Shown here piece by piece: positions 1-9,193 of a stretch of DNA of 64,000 bases. The stretch covers positions 121,515 through 185,514 of the forward strand of contig NZ_JABTEL010000009.1 in the NCBI RefSeq assembly GCF_013285155.1, in the 5' to 3' direction. Source of the DNA: Winogradskyella undariae. Lineage in GTDB: Bacteria; Bacteroidota; Bacteroidia; Flavobacteriales; Flavobacteriaceae. Below the pieces are notes generated by a model that saw nothing but the letters and a program-made list of their open reading frames with translations, had not been told where the DNA came from and ran no database searches. The stretch's first letter is position 1, and the number at the start of each line of letters is the position of its first letter. A program made the translations under genes and the position numbers.

Positions 1-1
1 T

Positions 2-1786
2 GGATTAATGGGGCCCTATATGGCGCCAATGCCAATAGGAGCATCTATTGCTATGATTTTATCACTATTTGTAGCTTTAACTATTACACCGTATTTAGGT
101 TATATTTTCTTAAGAGAAAAAGAGAAAAAAGGCGCTGAAAATAAACCAGAAGTTGCGATTGAAGAGACACGTATTTATAAGATTTATAACAAATTTGAAA
201 GACCGCTTTTAGAAAATAAAGGAATGCGTTGGTTGTTTTTATTAGGAACTTTTGCGGTGCTAATGGGAACTATGGTATTATTTTTTACCAATTCTGTAGC
301 CGTAAAAATGTTACCGTTTGATAATAAGAATGAATTTCAGATTGTGATTGATATGCCAGAAGGATCTACGCTAGAACGTACAGGTGTTGTGGCTCAAGAA
401 ATTTCACAATATTTATCTACACGACCAGAAGTAGTGAATTATCAAAACTATGTTGGGACTTCTGCACCAATAACCTTTAACGGTTTGGTACGTCATTACG
501 ATTTACGTGGTGGATCTAACATGGCAGATATTCAAGTGAATTTAATTGATAAAGAAGAGCGTACAGCACAGAGTCATGATATTGCTAAGTTATTACGACC
601 AGATATTCAGAAAATAGCATCTAAATACAATGCGAATGTGAAATTGGTAGAAGTACCACCAGGACCACCGGTAATGTCTACAATTGTTGCTGAGGTTTAT
701 GGACCTGATTACGATGAGCAGATTAAAGTGGCTAAGCATGTAGAAAATATTCTTAATAATACAGCTGATGTTGTCGATGTAGATTGGATGGTAGAAGCAG
801 ACCAAACTGAATATCAATTTGAGATTAATAAAGAAAAAGCAATGTTATATGGCGTAGCACCACAGCAAATTGCTTATACCATGAATATGGCTTTATCTAA
901 CAGAGCGATTACTAATTTATATGATGAGGATGCGGTGAGCCAAATAGGCTTGGTGTTAGCTTTAGATGAAAAAGAGAAATCGACGATTACTGATATTTCA
1001 CAATTAAAAGTGAAGTCTAAGCAAGGGAATTTAGTACCAATCGCGGATTTAGTAACTATTACAGAAGCATCGGCAGCTAAAAGTATTTATCGTAAAAATC
1101 AAAAGCGTGTTGTTTATGTGATGGCAGACATGGCAGGGGAGTTAGAGAGTCCGGCGTATGCTATTTTAGGAATGGAAGAAAAGTTAAAAGAAATTCCATT
1201 GCCACCAGGTTTTGCTATTAACGAAATGTACTTAGGTCAGCCAGAATTTGAAGATGATTATACCGTAAAATGGGATGGAGAATGGCAAATTACTTTGGAA
1301 GTATTTAGAGATTTAGGAATTGCCTTTTTAGGAGCCATCATCTTAATCTATATCTTAATTGTAGGTTGGTTTCAAAACTTTAAAGCACCAATTGTAATGA
1401 TGGTTGCAATTCCATTATCGTTAATTGGAATTATTCTCGGGCATTGGATTATGGGCGCATTTTTTACTGCAACTTCTTTTATTGGTATGATTGCTTTAGC
1501 AGGAATTATGGTTAGAAACTCTGTTTTACTGATTGATTTTATAAACCTAAGAACAGCAGAAGGTGTACCATTAAAACAAGCTGCAATTGAAGCAGGAGCT
1601 GTGAGAACAACACCAATTCTACTAACCGCAGGAACCGTAGTCATCGGAGCATTCGTAATTCTATTTGATCCGATTTTTCAAGGATTAGCCATTTCATTAA
1701 TGGGAGGAACGATTGTTTCTACAGTGTTGACATTATTAGTGGTGCCATTAGTGTATTACATGATAGAGAAGAAGAATTATAAATAA
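2..1786 (+). CDS. RND efflux transporter permease, C-terminal part (5' end outside window)
   Basis: The reading frame is open from base 2, so the gene enters from the left; the first in-window ATG is internal. About 594 residues are visible against roughly 1,050 for a full AcrB/HAE-type pump. They begin at the end of a membrane helix carrying the conserved ALTITP stretch, continue through a helix near visible residue 75-95, a large periplasmic porter/docking region, and a final block of five helices from about residue 430. RND pumps export drugs or metals across the envelope using the proton gradient, with a periplasmic adaptor and a TolC-like channel. The adaptor is expected upstream, outside the window. 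The substrate cannot be told. The stop codon lies inside a 15-bp direct duplication. Confidence 0.9.
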   Translation, partial: GLMGPYMAPMPIGASIAMILSLFVALTITPYLGYIFLREKEKKGAENKPEVAIEETRIYKIYNKFERPLLENKGMRWLFLLGTFAVLMGTMVLFFTNSVAVKMLPFDNKNEFQIVIDMPEGSTLERTGVVAQEISQYLSTRPEVVNYQNYVGTSAPITFNGLVRHYDLRGGSNMADIQVNLIDKEERTAQSHDIAKLLRPDIQKIASKYNANVKLVEVPPGPPVMSTIVAEVYGPDYDEQIKVAKHVENILNNTADVVDVDWMVEADQTEYQFEINKEKAMLYGVAPQQIAYTMNMALSNRAITNLYDEDAVSQIGLVLALDEKEKSTITDISQLKVKSKQGNLVPIADLVTITEASAAKSIYRKNQKRVVYVMADMAGELESPAYAILGMEEKLKEIPLPPGFAINEMYLGQPEFEDDYTVKWDGEWQITLEVFRDLGIAFLGAIILIYILIVGWFQNFKAPIVMMVAIPLSLIGIILGHWIMGAFFTATSFIGMIALAGIMVRNSVLLIDFINLRTAEGVPLKQAAIEAGAVRTTPILLTAGTVVIGAFVILFDPIFQGLAISLMGGTIVSTVLTLLVVPLVYYMIEKKNYK

Positions 1787-1810
1787 CAGGTCGTCAAATA
1801 ACAGGTCGTC
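1781..1810. repeat. 15-bp tandem duplication over the efflux gene stop
   Basis: The 15-mer AAATAACAGGTCGTC occurs twice in perfect tandem (1781-1795 and 1796-1810). The first copy contains the last Lys codon and the TAA stop of the RND gene. It directly abuts the palindromic repeat that follows. Confidence 0.85.
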
Positions 1811-1910
1811 ACTTCGAGTAGTTTTTGAGGTATTAAAAAAATTGTATCGAGAATATATTAATCAAGACTTCTCGATATAGTTTTCTATCGAAAATCACTT
1901 GAAGTTACGG
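1808..1910. repeat. Imperfect palindromic REP-like intergenic element
   Basis: Two arms of about 40 bp face each other. The left arm begins GTCACTTCGAGTAG and ends TTGTATCGAGAA; the right arm begins CTTCTCGATATAG and ends CACTTGAAGTTAC. The reverse complement of the right arm lines up with the left with scattered mismatches. It fills the gap between the RND gene and the next gene. It resembles dispersed palindromes that I recall from other flavobacterial genomes; that part is recollection, not shown here. Confidence 0.6.
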
Positions 1911-1933
1911 TCATAACATAATACAAAAACAAC

Positions 1934-2239
1934 ATGAAATTAGTCATAGTTACAGCAGTAGAAGAATTTCAAAAAGAGGTTTTGAAATTATTCAAAAAAG
2001 CCAATATTCAGAATCTAAGTAGTTCCGATATTGATGGTCATAAAACCGGACCATCTGTAACGATGGCTTCTAGTTGGTTTCCAGGAGAGCAATTTGGTAA
2101 TGAATCGCGTTTATTTTTCTCGTTTGCAGAAGATGAGAATATTGATGCGTTATTCGATTTATTAAAAGAATTTAATACTAATGTAGAAACTAATAATCCT
2201 ATTAAAGCGGTTGTGGTTCCTATTGAAAAATCTATTTAA
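1934..2239 (+). CDS. Small PII-like protein linked to RND pump
   Basis: A 101-residue protein without signal peptide or membrane segment. It opens with the beta-strand MKLVIVTAVEEF and alternates strands and helices in a pattern like the ferredoxin-like fold of PII-type regulators; residues 40-70 hold a loop rich in Gly and Ser. The family assignment rests on size, the start and the position downstream of an RND pump, where small PII-like proteins often occur. It probably shares a transcript with the DUF2892 gene that starts 19 bases further on. Ligand unknown. Confidence 0.5.
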   Translation: MKLVIVTAVEEFQKEVLKLFKKANIQNLSSSDIDGHKTGPSVTMASSWFPGEQFGNESRLFFSFAEDENIDALFDLLKEFNTNVETNNPIKAVVVPIEKSI

Positions 2240-2258
2240 ACTTAAAAAAAAAGAAAAC

Positions 2259-2468
2259 ATGTTAAATACATATTTTAGAGTTATTGTTGGTGTCATGGTA
2301 TTACTAAGTGTAGTACTTACCGTTTATGTAAGTCCAAATTGGATGTGGTTCACCGTATTTATTGGCGTAAATTTAATTCAGTCTGCTTTTACCAAATGGT
2401 GTTTATTAGAAACTATTCTGGTGAAATTAGGCATAAAAAAAGAAGGCGGTAGTTGTAAGTCTTGCTAA
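2259..2468 (+). CDS. DUF2892 family inner-membrane protein
   Basis: A 69-residue protein with two membrane helices (about residues 5-24 and 28-44) and the family signature FTKWCLLETIL, ending in the Cys pair CKSC. DUF2892 proteins are small membrane proteins, sometimes fused to rhodanese domains in sulfur or metal handling. I chose ATG 2259 over an upstream in-frame start at 2211 because the latter lies inside the preceding gene and adds a charged, non-family extension. Placement behind an RND pump and a PII-like gene suggests a shared export or detoxification role, which is inference. Confidence 0.7.
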   Translation: MLNTYFRVIVGVMVLLSVVLTVYVSPNWMWFTVFIGVNLIQSAFTKWCLLETILVKLGIKKEGGSCKSC

Positions 2469-2509
2469 CAACGGTTGCCTTCTTTTGTTTATAAATATAG
2501 ATTTGGAGT

Positions 2510-2543
2510 TACTGTATAGTTTTAAAATTATACAGTAACCGTA
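2510..2543. terminator. Hairpin at 3' end of phoD-like gene
   Basis: GTTACTGTATA pairs with TATACAGTAAC, separated by about 10 A/T bases. The right arm covers the last codons of the minus-strand phosphatase gene. There is no clear T-run, so it may be a weak bidirectional terminator or an mRNA-end stabiliser between convergent genes. Confidence 0.45.
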
Positions 2544-4264
2544 TTTCCGGTTTGTGTACTATATGTTTCAGAAAAAACAGTATCTACAAATATCCAATTA
2601 GATGTTGCAGAACCTGGGCTAAAAGTTACTTCCATATAACCACGTCTTGCAGAATCAAAATAATTTAAGTCATCAATAAGTATCGTAATGGCTTGTTGAA
2701 AACCGGCAACAAAACTCGCTTCAGAACCTAAATAGGTGTCAAAACCAGGAGAAGATACTGATGAGGTCGCAAATTCGGTTACTGTAGAGTTTCCGCTATT
2801 AGATGTTACTTCATTAGACCATGCATTGTGTGTGTCACCCGCTAAAACAACCACTTTTTTATCTGCAAAAGCTTCTAATATAATTTCGCGTTCGGCAGGA
2901 TAACCGTCCCAAGCGTCTAAATTATAAGGTAAAACAGTATTTATTCGTGCTAATTCTGCTTCTGTAAGTGTAGGGTCATTGGCAAGAACTCTTAGTTTTA
3001 ATGTTACAAGCTCTTCTAATTGTTGTTGAAAACTAGCCATTGATGTTGCAGAAGCAGATCCTGTTGCTGTTATTTCAGCTATAATAGTTGTTAAAGCCAT
3101 TAATAATTCAGCAGGAACCATCATTTTACCCATTAAAACTTGTTGTCCTATTACTTGCCATTCTGCACTGTTACCGCTTACTTCATTTAAAAGCCAGTTT
3201 TTCTGAGTGGTTCCTAAAATGGTTCTACTTGTATCTAACCATTCTTGCTGAAATGTAGCAGCATCAAAACCACCCGTAGCATCAAAATAATCGGTAATTA
3301 CTAATTGTTTATCTCTACCAACTAATCGTGTATCTAACATGACTAAATTAACTAAATCTCCTATTTGGAAACTACGATAGATAATGCTAATATCATTGGT
3401 TTTAGCAGGAAGGTATTCGCTATAAGCTTGTAATGCACTTTGTTTTCTAGCTTCAAAAGAACCTTCATCACTTTGGTGATTTTCAGCACCATCTTTATAA
3501 GTATCGTTTGATATTTCGTGATCATCCCAAACACAGATAAATGGTTTCTTCTGGTGAAGTAACATAAGATTTTCATCACTTCTGTATTGTTTGTATCTCG
3601 TTCTGTAATCGTCTAATGAAATTGTTTCATGAGTTGGGCTATGCGTTCTTCCTAAGGCTGCTGTATATTCATTTGTACCATATTCGTTTTCGCCATATTC
3701 ATAAATATAATCTCCTAGGTGGATCACAATATCTAAGTCAGAATTTGCCATAGAATTATAAACGGTAAATAAACCAGCAGCATAATTAGCACAAGAGGTT
3801 ACACCTAATTTAATTTGATTAACATTACCTGTTGGCAAAGTTATCGTCTCTCCAATAGGCGACGTACTTTCATCTTCTGTGTTTATAAAACGATAATATA
3901 ATTTTAAATCGGCATCTAAATCTTGAATTTCAACGGCAGCAGTAAAATCTCTAGAGCTGTCTGTTATTACTTCACCATCTCTTATTATAGTTGTAAAATC
4001 TGCATCTGTAGCAATTTGCCAAATTAGTGTGATAGAAGGTAAATTAGTTGTGTAACGTGTCCAAATAATTACTTGTGATTGTGTGGGATCGAAACTAGCG
4101 ACACCTTCATTGAAGTTTTGATTTGTATACCCTGTGAAATCTATATCTCCACTGGTAAAATCATCATCACTACTACAGCTAATGAAATTTGGAACTAATA
4201 AAATTCCTCCAGTTGCTAAGGCTGCATTTTTTATAAAATTTCTTCGGCTAAAATTCTTATTCAT
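2528..4264 (-). CDS. PhoD-like alkaline phosphatase, Tat-exported
   Basis: A 578-residue protein. The N-terminus carries a twin-arginine motif (SRRNFIK), a hydrophobic stretch and a Cys in FISCSS, so it is probably exported folded by Tat and may be lipid-anchored. Residues of about 40-145 form the Ig-like N-terminal domain of PhoD proteins. The metallophosphatase domain follows, with metal-binding motifs HLGDYIYEY, WDDHEISND and AGDTHNAW. PhoD enzymes hydrolyse phosphate mono- and diesters using Ca and Fe. An insertion rich in Ala/Thr (about residues 385-425) is helical in character. The gene stands alone, convergent with the RND cluster. Confidence 0.88.
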   Translation of the reverse strand: MNKNFSRRNFIKNAALATGGILLVPNFISCSSDDDFTSGDIDFTGYTNQNFNEGVASFDPTQSQVIIWTRYTTNLPSITLIWQIATDADFTTIIRDGEVITDSSRDFTAAVEIQDLDADLKLYYRFINTEDESTSPIGETITLPTGNVNQIKLGVTSCANYAAGLFTVYNSMANSDLDIVIHLGDYIYEYGENEYGTNEYTAALGRTHSPTHETISLDDYRTRYKQYRSDENLMLLHQKKPFICVWDDHEISNDTYKDGAENHQSDEGSFEARKQSALQAYSEYLPAKTNDISIIYRSFQIGDLVNLVMLDTRLVGRDKQLVITDYFDATGGFDAATFQQEWLDTSRTILGTTQKNWLLNEVSGNSAEWQVIGQQVLMGKMMVPAELLMALTTIIAEITATGSASATSMASFQQQLEELVTLKLRVLANDPTLTEAELARINTVLPYNLDAWDGYPAEREIILEAFADKKVVVLAGDTHNAWSNEVTSNSGNSTVTEFATSSVSSPGFDTYLGSEASFVAGFQQAITILIDDLNYFDSARRGYMEVTFSPGSATSNWIFVDTVFSETYSTQTGNTVTV

Positions 4265-4458
4265 ATCTATTATAACTTTTATCGCAAGTTATAATGTAAG
4301 GCGGTATAATTATTTTATCTAAGTGTTATATATGTATGTCTTTGATGTTAAACTAATAAGCTAATGTTAAATTAATATTTTAATATTTTAGATTATTCTT
4401 AAAGTATTCTGTAACATAATAAATATATGTGCGTCTTATAGTTGTAAAATCATCAATC

Positions 4459-4821
4459 ATGGAATCAAATTATCACACCTTAAAACGAACAGACAATCAA
4501 TTATTAGTTTTAACACACTTATCTCAACTACTAACTTATGCAACTGTATTTGGAGGTTTTATTGCACCATTAATTCTTTGGGCAACACAAAAAGAACAAG
4601 TAGAAGGTATGGATGTGCATGGGAAATCTATTTTAAATTTTCAGATTAGTATTTTCATTTACTCTATAATCAGTATCCCTTTAATCTTTCTATTTGGGTT
4701 AGGGATTATAACTTTAATACTTGTTGCAATTTTGGCATTTATTATGCCAATAGTGAACGCTATAAAAGCCAGTAAAGGCGAATTACCATATTATCCATTG
4801 TCTTTTATTTTTGTTAGTTAG
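4459..4821 (+). CDS. DUF4870 domain membrane protein
   Basis: A 120-residue protein with about three hydrophobic segments. DUF4870 features are visible: a short soluble N-terminus, a first helix around ATVFGGFIAPLILWA, a middle motif with HGKSILNFQISI, and a last helix ending in an NAIKASKGE motif. Function unknown; family members are small inner-membrane proteins. ATG 4459 (MESNYHTL) is preferred over an in-frame start at 4429 because it matches the usual short polar N-terminus. A strong terminator follows. Confidence 0.75.
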   Translation: MESNYHTLKRTDNQLLVLTHLSQLLTYATVFGGFIAPLILWATQKEQVEGMDVHGKSILNFQISIFIYSIISIPLIFLFGLGIITLILVAILAFIMPIVNAIKASKGELPYYPLSFIFVS

Positions 4822-4840
4822 GAATTTACATAATGGAAGT

Positions 4841-4870
4841 AAAAAGGCTCGCTATTTAGTGGGCCTTTTT
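4841..4870 (+). terminator. Rho-independent terminator
   Basis: AAAAAGGC and GCCTTTTT form an 8-bp stem with a 14-base loop ending in a T-run, directly after the DUF4870 gene. Confidence 0.75.
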
Positions 4871-4917
4871 TAATTTATATAATTATTATATTTTTTAATT
4901 CTCGTTTCAGTTTATAG

Positions 4918-4952
4918 CAAAAAAAAACACTCATATAAAATGAGTGTTTAAA
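4918..4952 (-). terminator. Terminator downstream of dnaN
   Basis: AAACACTCAT and ATGAGTGTTT form a perfect 10-bp stem with a 5-base loop. Read on the minus strand the stem is followed by a run of T, 38 bases past the dnaN stop. Confidence 0.8.
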
Positions 4953-4989
4953 ATATTATTAAAGAGATTCCTTTTTTTTAAGGAATTTG

Positions 4990-6108
4990 TTAGCTGTTTA
5001 GCATAACTGGCATCACAAGCATTGTAACGTGTTCTCCTTCATCTAAACCATCAATAGGTGTTAAGATTCCGGCTCTGTTAGGTAAGCTCATTTCCAATTG
5101 TACATTATCTGCATTAAGGTTATTAATCATTTCAGTTAAGAAACGAGAGTTAAAACCAATTTGCATATCGTCCCCTTGATAATCACAAGTTAAACGTTCT
5201 TCTGCTTTGTTTGAGTAATCGATATCTTCTGCAGAAATATTTAATTCAGCACCAGCAATTTTTAAACGAATTTGGTGAGTTGTTTTGTTAGAGAAAATAC
5301 TAACACGTTTTACAGAATTTAAAAATTGTGTTCTGTCAATTACTAATTTATTTGGATTCTCTTTAGGAATTACCGCTTCGTAGTTTGGATATTTACCATC
5401 TATTAAACGACAAATTAATATAGAGTTTTCAAAAGTAAATTTTGCGTTAGAGTCATTGTATTCAACTAAAACATCATCATCACTACCAGATAAAATACCT
5501 TTTAAAAGATTTAAAGGTTTTTTAGGCATAATGAATTCTGCAGATTCAGTTGCAGTAACATCTGCTCTTGTATATTTAACTAATTTGTGAGCATCAGTTG
5601 CAACAAATGTTAAGCTGTCTTGAGAGAATTGAAAAAACACTCCACTCATTACAGGTCTTAAATCATCGTTACCAGCAGCAAAAATAGTTTTGCTAATAGC
5701 CGTTGCTAAAATATCTCCTTTTATAGTTGTAGTACTTGCATCTTCAATAGAAACCGCATTAGGAAATTCTGCACCATCAGCATACGCTAAAGCATATTTA
5801 CCATGATTAGAGCTAATTTCAACCGTATTATTTTCTTCAATAACAAAGGTTAATGGTTGCTCTGGGAATGTCTTTAAGGTATCTAAAAGTAATCTTGCAG
5901 GTAAAGCAATGCTACCTTCAGAGTCACTTTCAACATCAATTGTTGCAGACATTGTAGTTTCTAAATCACTAGCCGAAATGGTTAATTTAGATTGGCTTAG
6001 TTCAAATAAGAAATTATCTAAAATAGGTAATGTATTGCTGTTATTAATAACACCTCCTAATACTTGAAGCTGTTTTAATAAATAGGTACTTGAAACAATA
6101 AATTTCAT
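4990..6108 (-). CDS. dnaN: DNA polymerase III beta subunit (sliding clamp)
   Basis: A 372-residue protein, the usual length for the bacterial clamp. It starts MKFIVSSTYLLKQL and shows the repeated three-domain pattern of DnaN, including LPILDNFLF in domain 1, RPVMSGVFFQF in domain 2 and the C-terminal hydrophobic pocket region ending VMLVMPVML. As a dimer it encircles DNA and tethers the polymerase. The gene is monocistronic: its own -7 element lies upstream and a terminator downstream. It is not next to dnaA here. Confidence 0.97.
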   Translation of the reverse strand: MKFIVSSTYLLKQLQVLGGVINNSNTLPILDNFLFELSQSKLTISASDLETTMSATIDVESDSEGSIALPARLLLDTLKTFPEQPLTFVIEENNTVEISSNHGKYALAYADGAEFPNAVSIEDASTTTIKGDILATAISKTIFAAGNDDLRPVMSGVFFQFSQDSLTFVATDAHKLVKYTRADVTATESAEFIMPKKPLNLLKGILSGSDDDVLVEYNDSNAKFTFENSILICRLIDGKYPNYEAVIPKENPNKLVIDRTQFLNSVKRVSIFSNKTTHQIRLKIAGAELNISAEDIDYSNKAEERLTCDYQGDDMQIGFNSRFLTEMINNLNADNVQLEMSLPNRAGILTPIDGLDEGEHVTMLVMPVMLNS

Positions 6109-6145
6109 ACTGAATATATGTGTTTAATACTTTTAATTCTTCTTA

Positions 6146-6153
6146 CAAATATA
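6146..6153 (-). promoter_or_regulatory. -7 promoter element of dnaN
   Basis: On the minus strand TATATTTG matches the Bacteroidota -7 consensus TAnnTTTG, 38 bases ahead of the dnaN ATG. A -33 TTG is present a little further away than usual. Confidence 0.5.
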
Positions 6154-6237
6154 TCTTAATAGAAGGGTTTTATAAAACAAACTTATTAACAAATTAATTG
6201 AATAAATGTTGTTTTATATCGAATTAATTATAAAGTT

Positions 6238-7923
6238 TTAAGAGGTGTATTTACGTTTTCTTAAATAATTAAAGATGAAACCAAACAATGCTAAAAGGAT
6301 GATTGGCAAAGCAATATTAATGAATTGCCATTTTGATTTGCTCTCTTTTATTTTATCGGCATCTAAAAAAGCGATATTAATTTCTTTAGATCTTATGTTT
6401 ATAAGTCCAGAATCGTCTAAAAGGTAATTGACTGTATTTAGTAAAAACTCTTTGTTACCAAATGATTTTCCTGTTAGTTGATCAAAACCCAATTGTTGAG
6501 GTTTATTTCTTAAAACTTCATTTTTTATAACATCTCCATCAGAAATAACAACCATTTTAGTTGCTATACTTTTAGACTTAAAATTCTTTACTTTAAAAGG
6601 TAAAACACGTTGGTCGTAAACAGAAGAAAACTCACCTTCTAAGAGTACCGCTAAATTTTGAGAACCTTGGTTATAGCTTTCTTCGTCTGGCGATTGTGTT
6701 ACGGCGTCTAATGAAATTGTGGTTGGTGCGCCTTCTAATTTAGATTTTGGTGAACTTTGTAATAAGATCGATTTTTTAATACTATTCTTTAAAGTATCAA
6801 TTGGACTTGCAAAATCAAATTTCACTAAATTTAAATTCTTAGTAATAGAATGGTTAGGATTAGATGCTGCCAAAGGTGAATATTGCCATTGTAAAGGTTG
6901 CATTTGTGCTTGGCTACCTTCGCCAATAGATAACATAATTGGAGCAGAGTAGAGGTCTTTTACTAATGTAGGGTTAACTCTTACTCCGTATTGAAAGAAA
7001 AAATCATTGAGGAGTAAGTCTTTCATAATAGAAACACCGCGTCCTGCAGCATTGTAAAGACTATCTTTATCCATGGCAACAGCTTCTGTTAACCATAAAC
7101 TTTTACCACCATTCATTGTGTATTGGTCTAAGACTAGTTTTTCATTTTCAGAAAAAGGGATGCTAGGTTTAGCAGCGATAATTAAGTCGTAATCTTGTAA
7201 TTTATCTAAAGTGCCTTGCGGATTACTGGCAACACTATCTAAAGTAAATGGAGCTAAATTGTAATAAGGTTTCACGGTTGTTAGAAAATCAGCCATGTAA
7301 ATATCTTCTAACTCACCATTTCCTTTTAAAATGGCTATTTTTTTAGATTTAGCATTGACAAGTTTGTTAAATCCGTCTGCAAAAGCATATTCTAAAGCTT
7401 GAACAGAATTATTAATTTGTTCTTGTAAACCTTGAGTAATGCTTCTTTTTAATAAAGGAATTTTTACTGTTGCACCTTTGTAACTAGCAAATGCCCATGG
7501 AAATATAATGTCTTGTGTTACTTTTCCTGTACTATTATCTGTATTGATATAAGGTTCTAATCCGGATTTTGTTAACTCTTCTATATTGCGTTCTCGTGTT
7601 GTTTCATCTTCAATAGGGTTGATATAATTGATGAAAATTTGATCAGTTTCAAGTTGAAATTCTTCTATTATCTGACGTACTTCAGTTTGAAGTAATCTAA
7701 ATTCAGATGAAAAATCGCCTTCCAAAAAGACATCTATAACTAAAGGGGAATCTAAATCGGTAATTAAAGATTTAGAATTATCAGAAAGTGTATAGCGATG
7801 GTCTTTCGTTAAGTCAAACCGTTGATATATTGAGCTAGATATTGCATTTACAATGATGAGTCCAATAAGAATAGCAACGATATATAGTATAGATTTATTC
7901 TTTTTCATCTTCAGTCTTTTCAA
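6238..7923 (-). CDS. gldG: Gliding motility ABC transporter substrate-binding protein GldG
   Basis: A 561-residue protein (556 if ATG 7908 is used, which gives MKKNKSILYIVAI). It has an N-terminal membrane helix (about 10-28), a long periplasmic region of the ABC_transp_aux type with IDVFLEGDFSSEF and VISDGDVIKNEV, and a C-terminal helix (about 533-553) ending in basic KRKYTS. GldG works with the permease GldF and ATPase GldA; all three were identified as needed for gliding in Flavobacterium johnsoniae. It is the last gene of the gldF operon and overlaps the unknown gene before it by 29 bases with the long start or 14 with the short one. Confidence 0.93.
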   Translation of the reverse strand: MKRLKMKKNKSILYIVAILIGLIIVNAISSSIYQRFDLTKDHRYTLSDNSKSLITDLDSPLVIDVFLEGDFSSEFRLLQTEVRQIIEEFQLETDQIFINYINPIEDETTRERNIEELTKSGLEPYINTDNSTGKVTQDIIFPWAFASYKGATVKIPLLKRSITQGLQEQINNSVQALEYAFADGFNKLVNAKSKKIAILKGNGELEDIYMADFLTTVKPYYNLAPFTLDSVASNPQGTLDKLQDYDLIIAAKPSIPFSENEKLVLDQYTMNGGKSLWLTEAVAMDKDSLYNAAGRGVSIMKDLLLNDFFFQYGVRVNPTLVKDLYSAPIMLSIGEGSQAQMQPLQWQYSPLAASNPNHSITKNLNLVKFDFASPIDTLKNSIKKSILLQSSPKSKLEGAPTTISLDAVTQSPDEESYNQGSQNLAVLLEGEFSSVYDQRVLPFKVKNFKSKSIATKMVVISDGDVIKNEVLRNKPQQLGFDQLTGKSFGNKEFLLNTVNYLLDDSGLINIRSKEINIAFLDADKIKESKSKWQFINIALPIILLALFGFIFNYLRKRKYTS

Positions 7924-8401
7924 AAGTTATGGCTTCACGATAAGGTTTTAAAGAAATAAGCTTATTATTTTCAAAAATGATTTCTACACATTCTCTATGT
8001 TCTGTAAAAGCTCCTGGTTCTATGCCTAATCCATAATTCCATTTATTAGTATCGTGTGCTTTTTTTGCATCATCCCAAGTCAGCCATTCTTCAGGACCTA
8101 ATAATGTTTTTATTTTCTCTTTTGAAATACCAACTAACGTATCAGATTCAATAGTATAATCAATCATTTCGTAGCGTAAGTTTGGATTTTCTATCCAAGC
8201 TTCACTATTAAAATATTTTTGATGGTGATAATTACTTACGATGTTTAATAGGGGGTAAAACATAAAATAAAAAGCAAAAGGTGTAAGCACTAAACTAATG
8301 AGAGCAGTTAACCATTTACGATTATCTACCGTGTTTAAGAATAAAAAAAGCAGTATAAAAACGACGATTAAAAATGTGATTAATAGGGGTGTGATGATCA
8401 T
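7895..8401 (-). CDS. Unknown membrane protein between gldF and gldG
   Basis: A 168-residue protein with two N-terminal hydrophobic helices (about 4-23 and 30-55) and a soluble C-terminal part. The segment SDTLVGISKEKIKTLLG followed by GPEEW, and the closing strand ECVEIIFENNKLI, recall the BamE/SmpA-type fold, in which a short helix leads into LLG-P. I do not recognise a named family. It begins one base after the gldF stop and overlaps gldG, so the three are translated as one operon. An accessory role to the Gld transporter is inferred from context only. Confidence 0.65.
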   Translation of the reverse strand: MIITPLLITFLIVVFILLFLFLNTVDNRKWLTALISLVLTPFAFYFMFYPLLNIVSNYHHQKYFNSEAWIENPNLRYEMIDYTIESDTLVGISKEKIKTLLGPEEWLTWDDAKKAHDTNKWNYGLGIEPGAFTEHRECVEIIFENNKLISLKPYREAITFEKTEDEKE

Positions 8402-8402
8402 T

Positions 8403-9125
8403 TTATTGTTTTTGAATTCTAAGTTTTGTGAATAATAAAAATGCGATTGAAATACTTATAAAATAGATTAAATCTCTAGTGTCAATAACACCGCGACTCA
8501 TACTGTTGTAGTGCGCAGACATACCGATATTTTCCATATAAACAAAGTCGTTTAAAATATTGTAATTAGAAAGGCCTTCAAACCCAAAATAAAAGAAGAA
8601 ACATATAAAAACGGCAATAATAAATGCAACAATCTGATTATCTGAAAGTGTCGAAGCAAATACGCCAATTGCAGTGTATGCACCAACTAAAAATAAAAGT
8701 CCAAAGTAAGAACCAATTGTACTTCCCATATCTAAATTTCCTTCAGGATTTCCTAATGATGAAATTGTATAGACATATAAAAGCGTAGGAATTAAAGCCA
8801 TTATTATTAGAGTGAAAGCACCAAAATATTTACCTAAAACAATTTGAAAATGTGAAATAGGTTTGGTTACTAATAACTCTAAAGTGCCTTGTTTTTTTTC
8901 ATCACTAAAGCTACGCATTGTAACTGCTGGTACTAAAAAAATAAGAATCCAAGGTGCCAGTAAAAAGAAAGAACCTAAACTGGCTTGTCCATTATCTAAA
9001 ATGTTGAATTCTCCTTTAAAAACCCATAAAAATAAGCCATTGAGTAATAAAAACACCCCAATAACCAAATAGCCAATAGGTGAAGCGAAGAAGGTATTTA
9101 TTTCTTTTTTTAGTATTGCTAACAT
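8403..9125 (-). CDS. gldF: Gliding motility ABC transporter permease GldF
   Basis: A 240-residue protein with six hydrophobic segments, typical of ABC-2 type permeases. It begins MLAILKKEINTFFASPIGYL and holds the family motif FSDEKKQGTLELLVTKPIS near residues 68-87 before the second helix. In flavobacteria GldF forms an inner-membrane ABC transporter with GldG and the ATPase GldA, which is not in this window. First gene of the gldF-unknown-gldG operon. Confidence 0.93.
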   Translation of the reverse strand: MLAILKKEINTFFASPIGYLVIGVFLLLNGLFLWVFKGEFNILDNGQASLGSFFLLAPWILIFLVPAVTMRSFSDEKKQGTLELLVTKPISHFQIVLGKYFGAFTLIIMALIPTLLYVYTISSLGNPEGNLDMGSTIGSYFGLLFLVGAYTAIGVFASTLSDNQIVAFIIAVFICFFFYFGFEGLSNYNILNDFVYMENIGMSAHYNSMSRGVIDTRDLIYFISISIAFLLFTKLRIQKQ

Positions 9126-9193
9126 AAATTAGTATTCGATCTTAATTATTGTATTTAGACTCAATTATATTTTTAATTAAGTTCTGTGATAGG

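Noticed and set aside
593..817. Minus-strand open frame inside the RND gene, and similar frames inside dnaN, glgB, thiolase and others
   Set aside because: They lie wholly inside strong coding genes on the other strand or in another frame, with no domain, signal or start context of their own.
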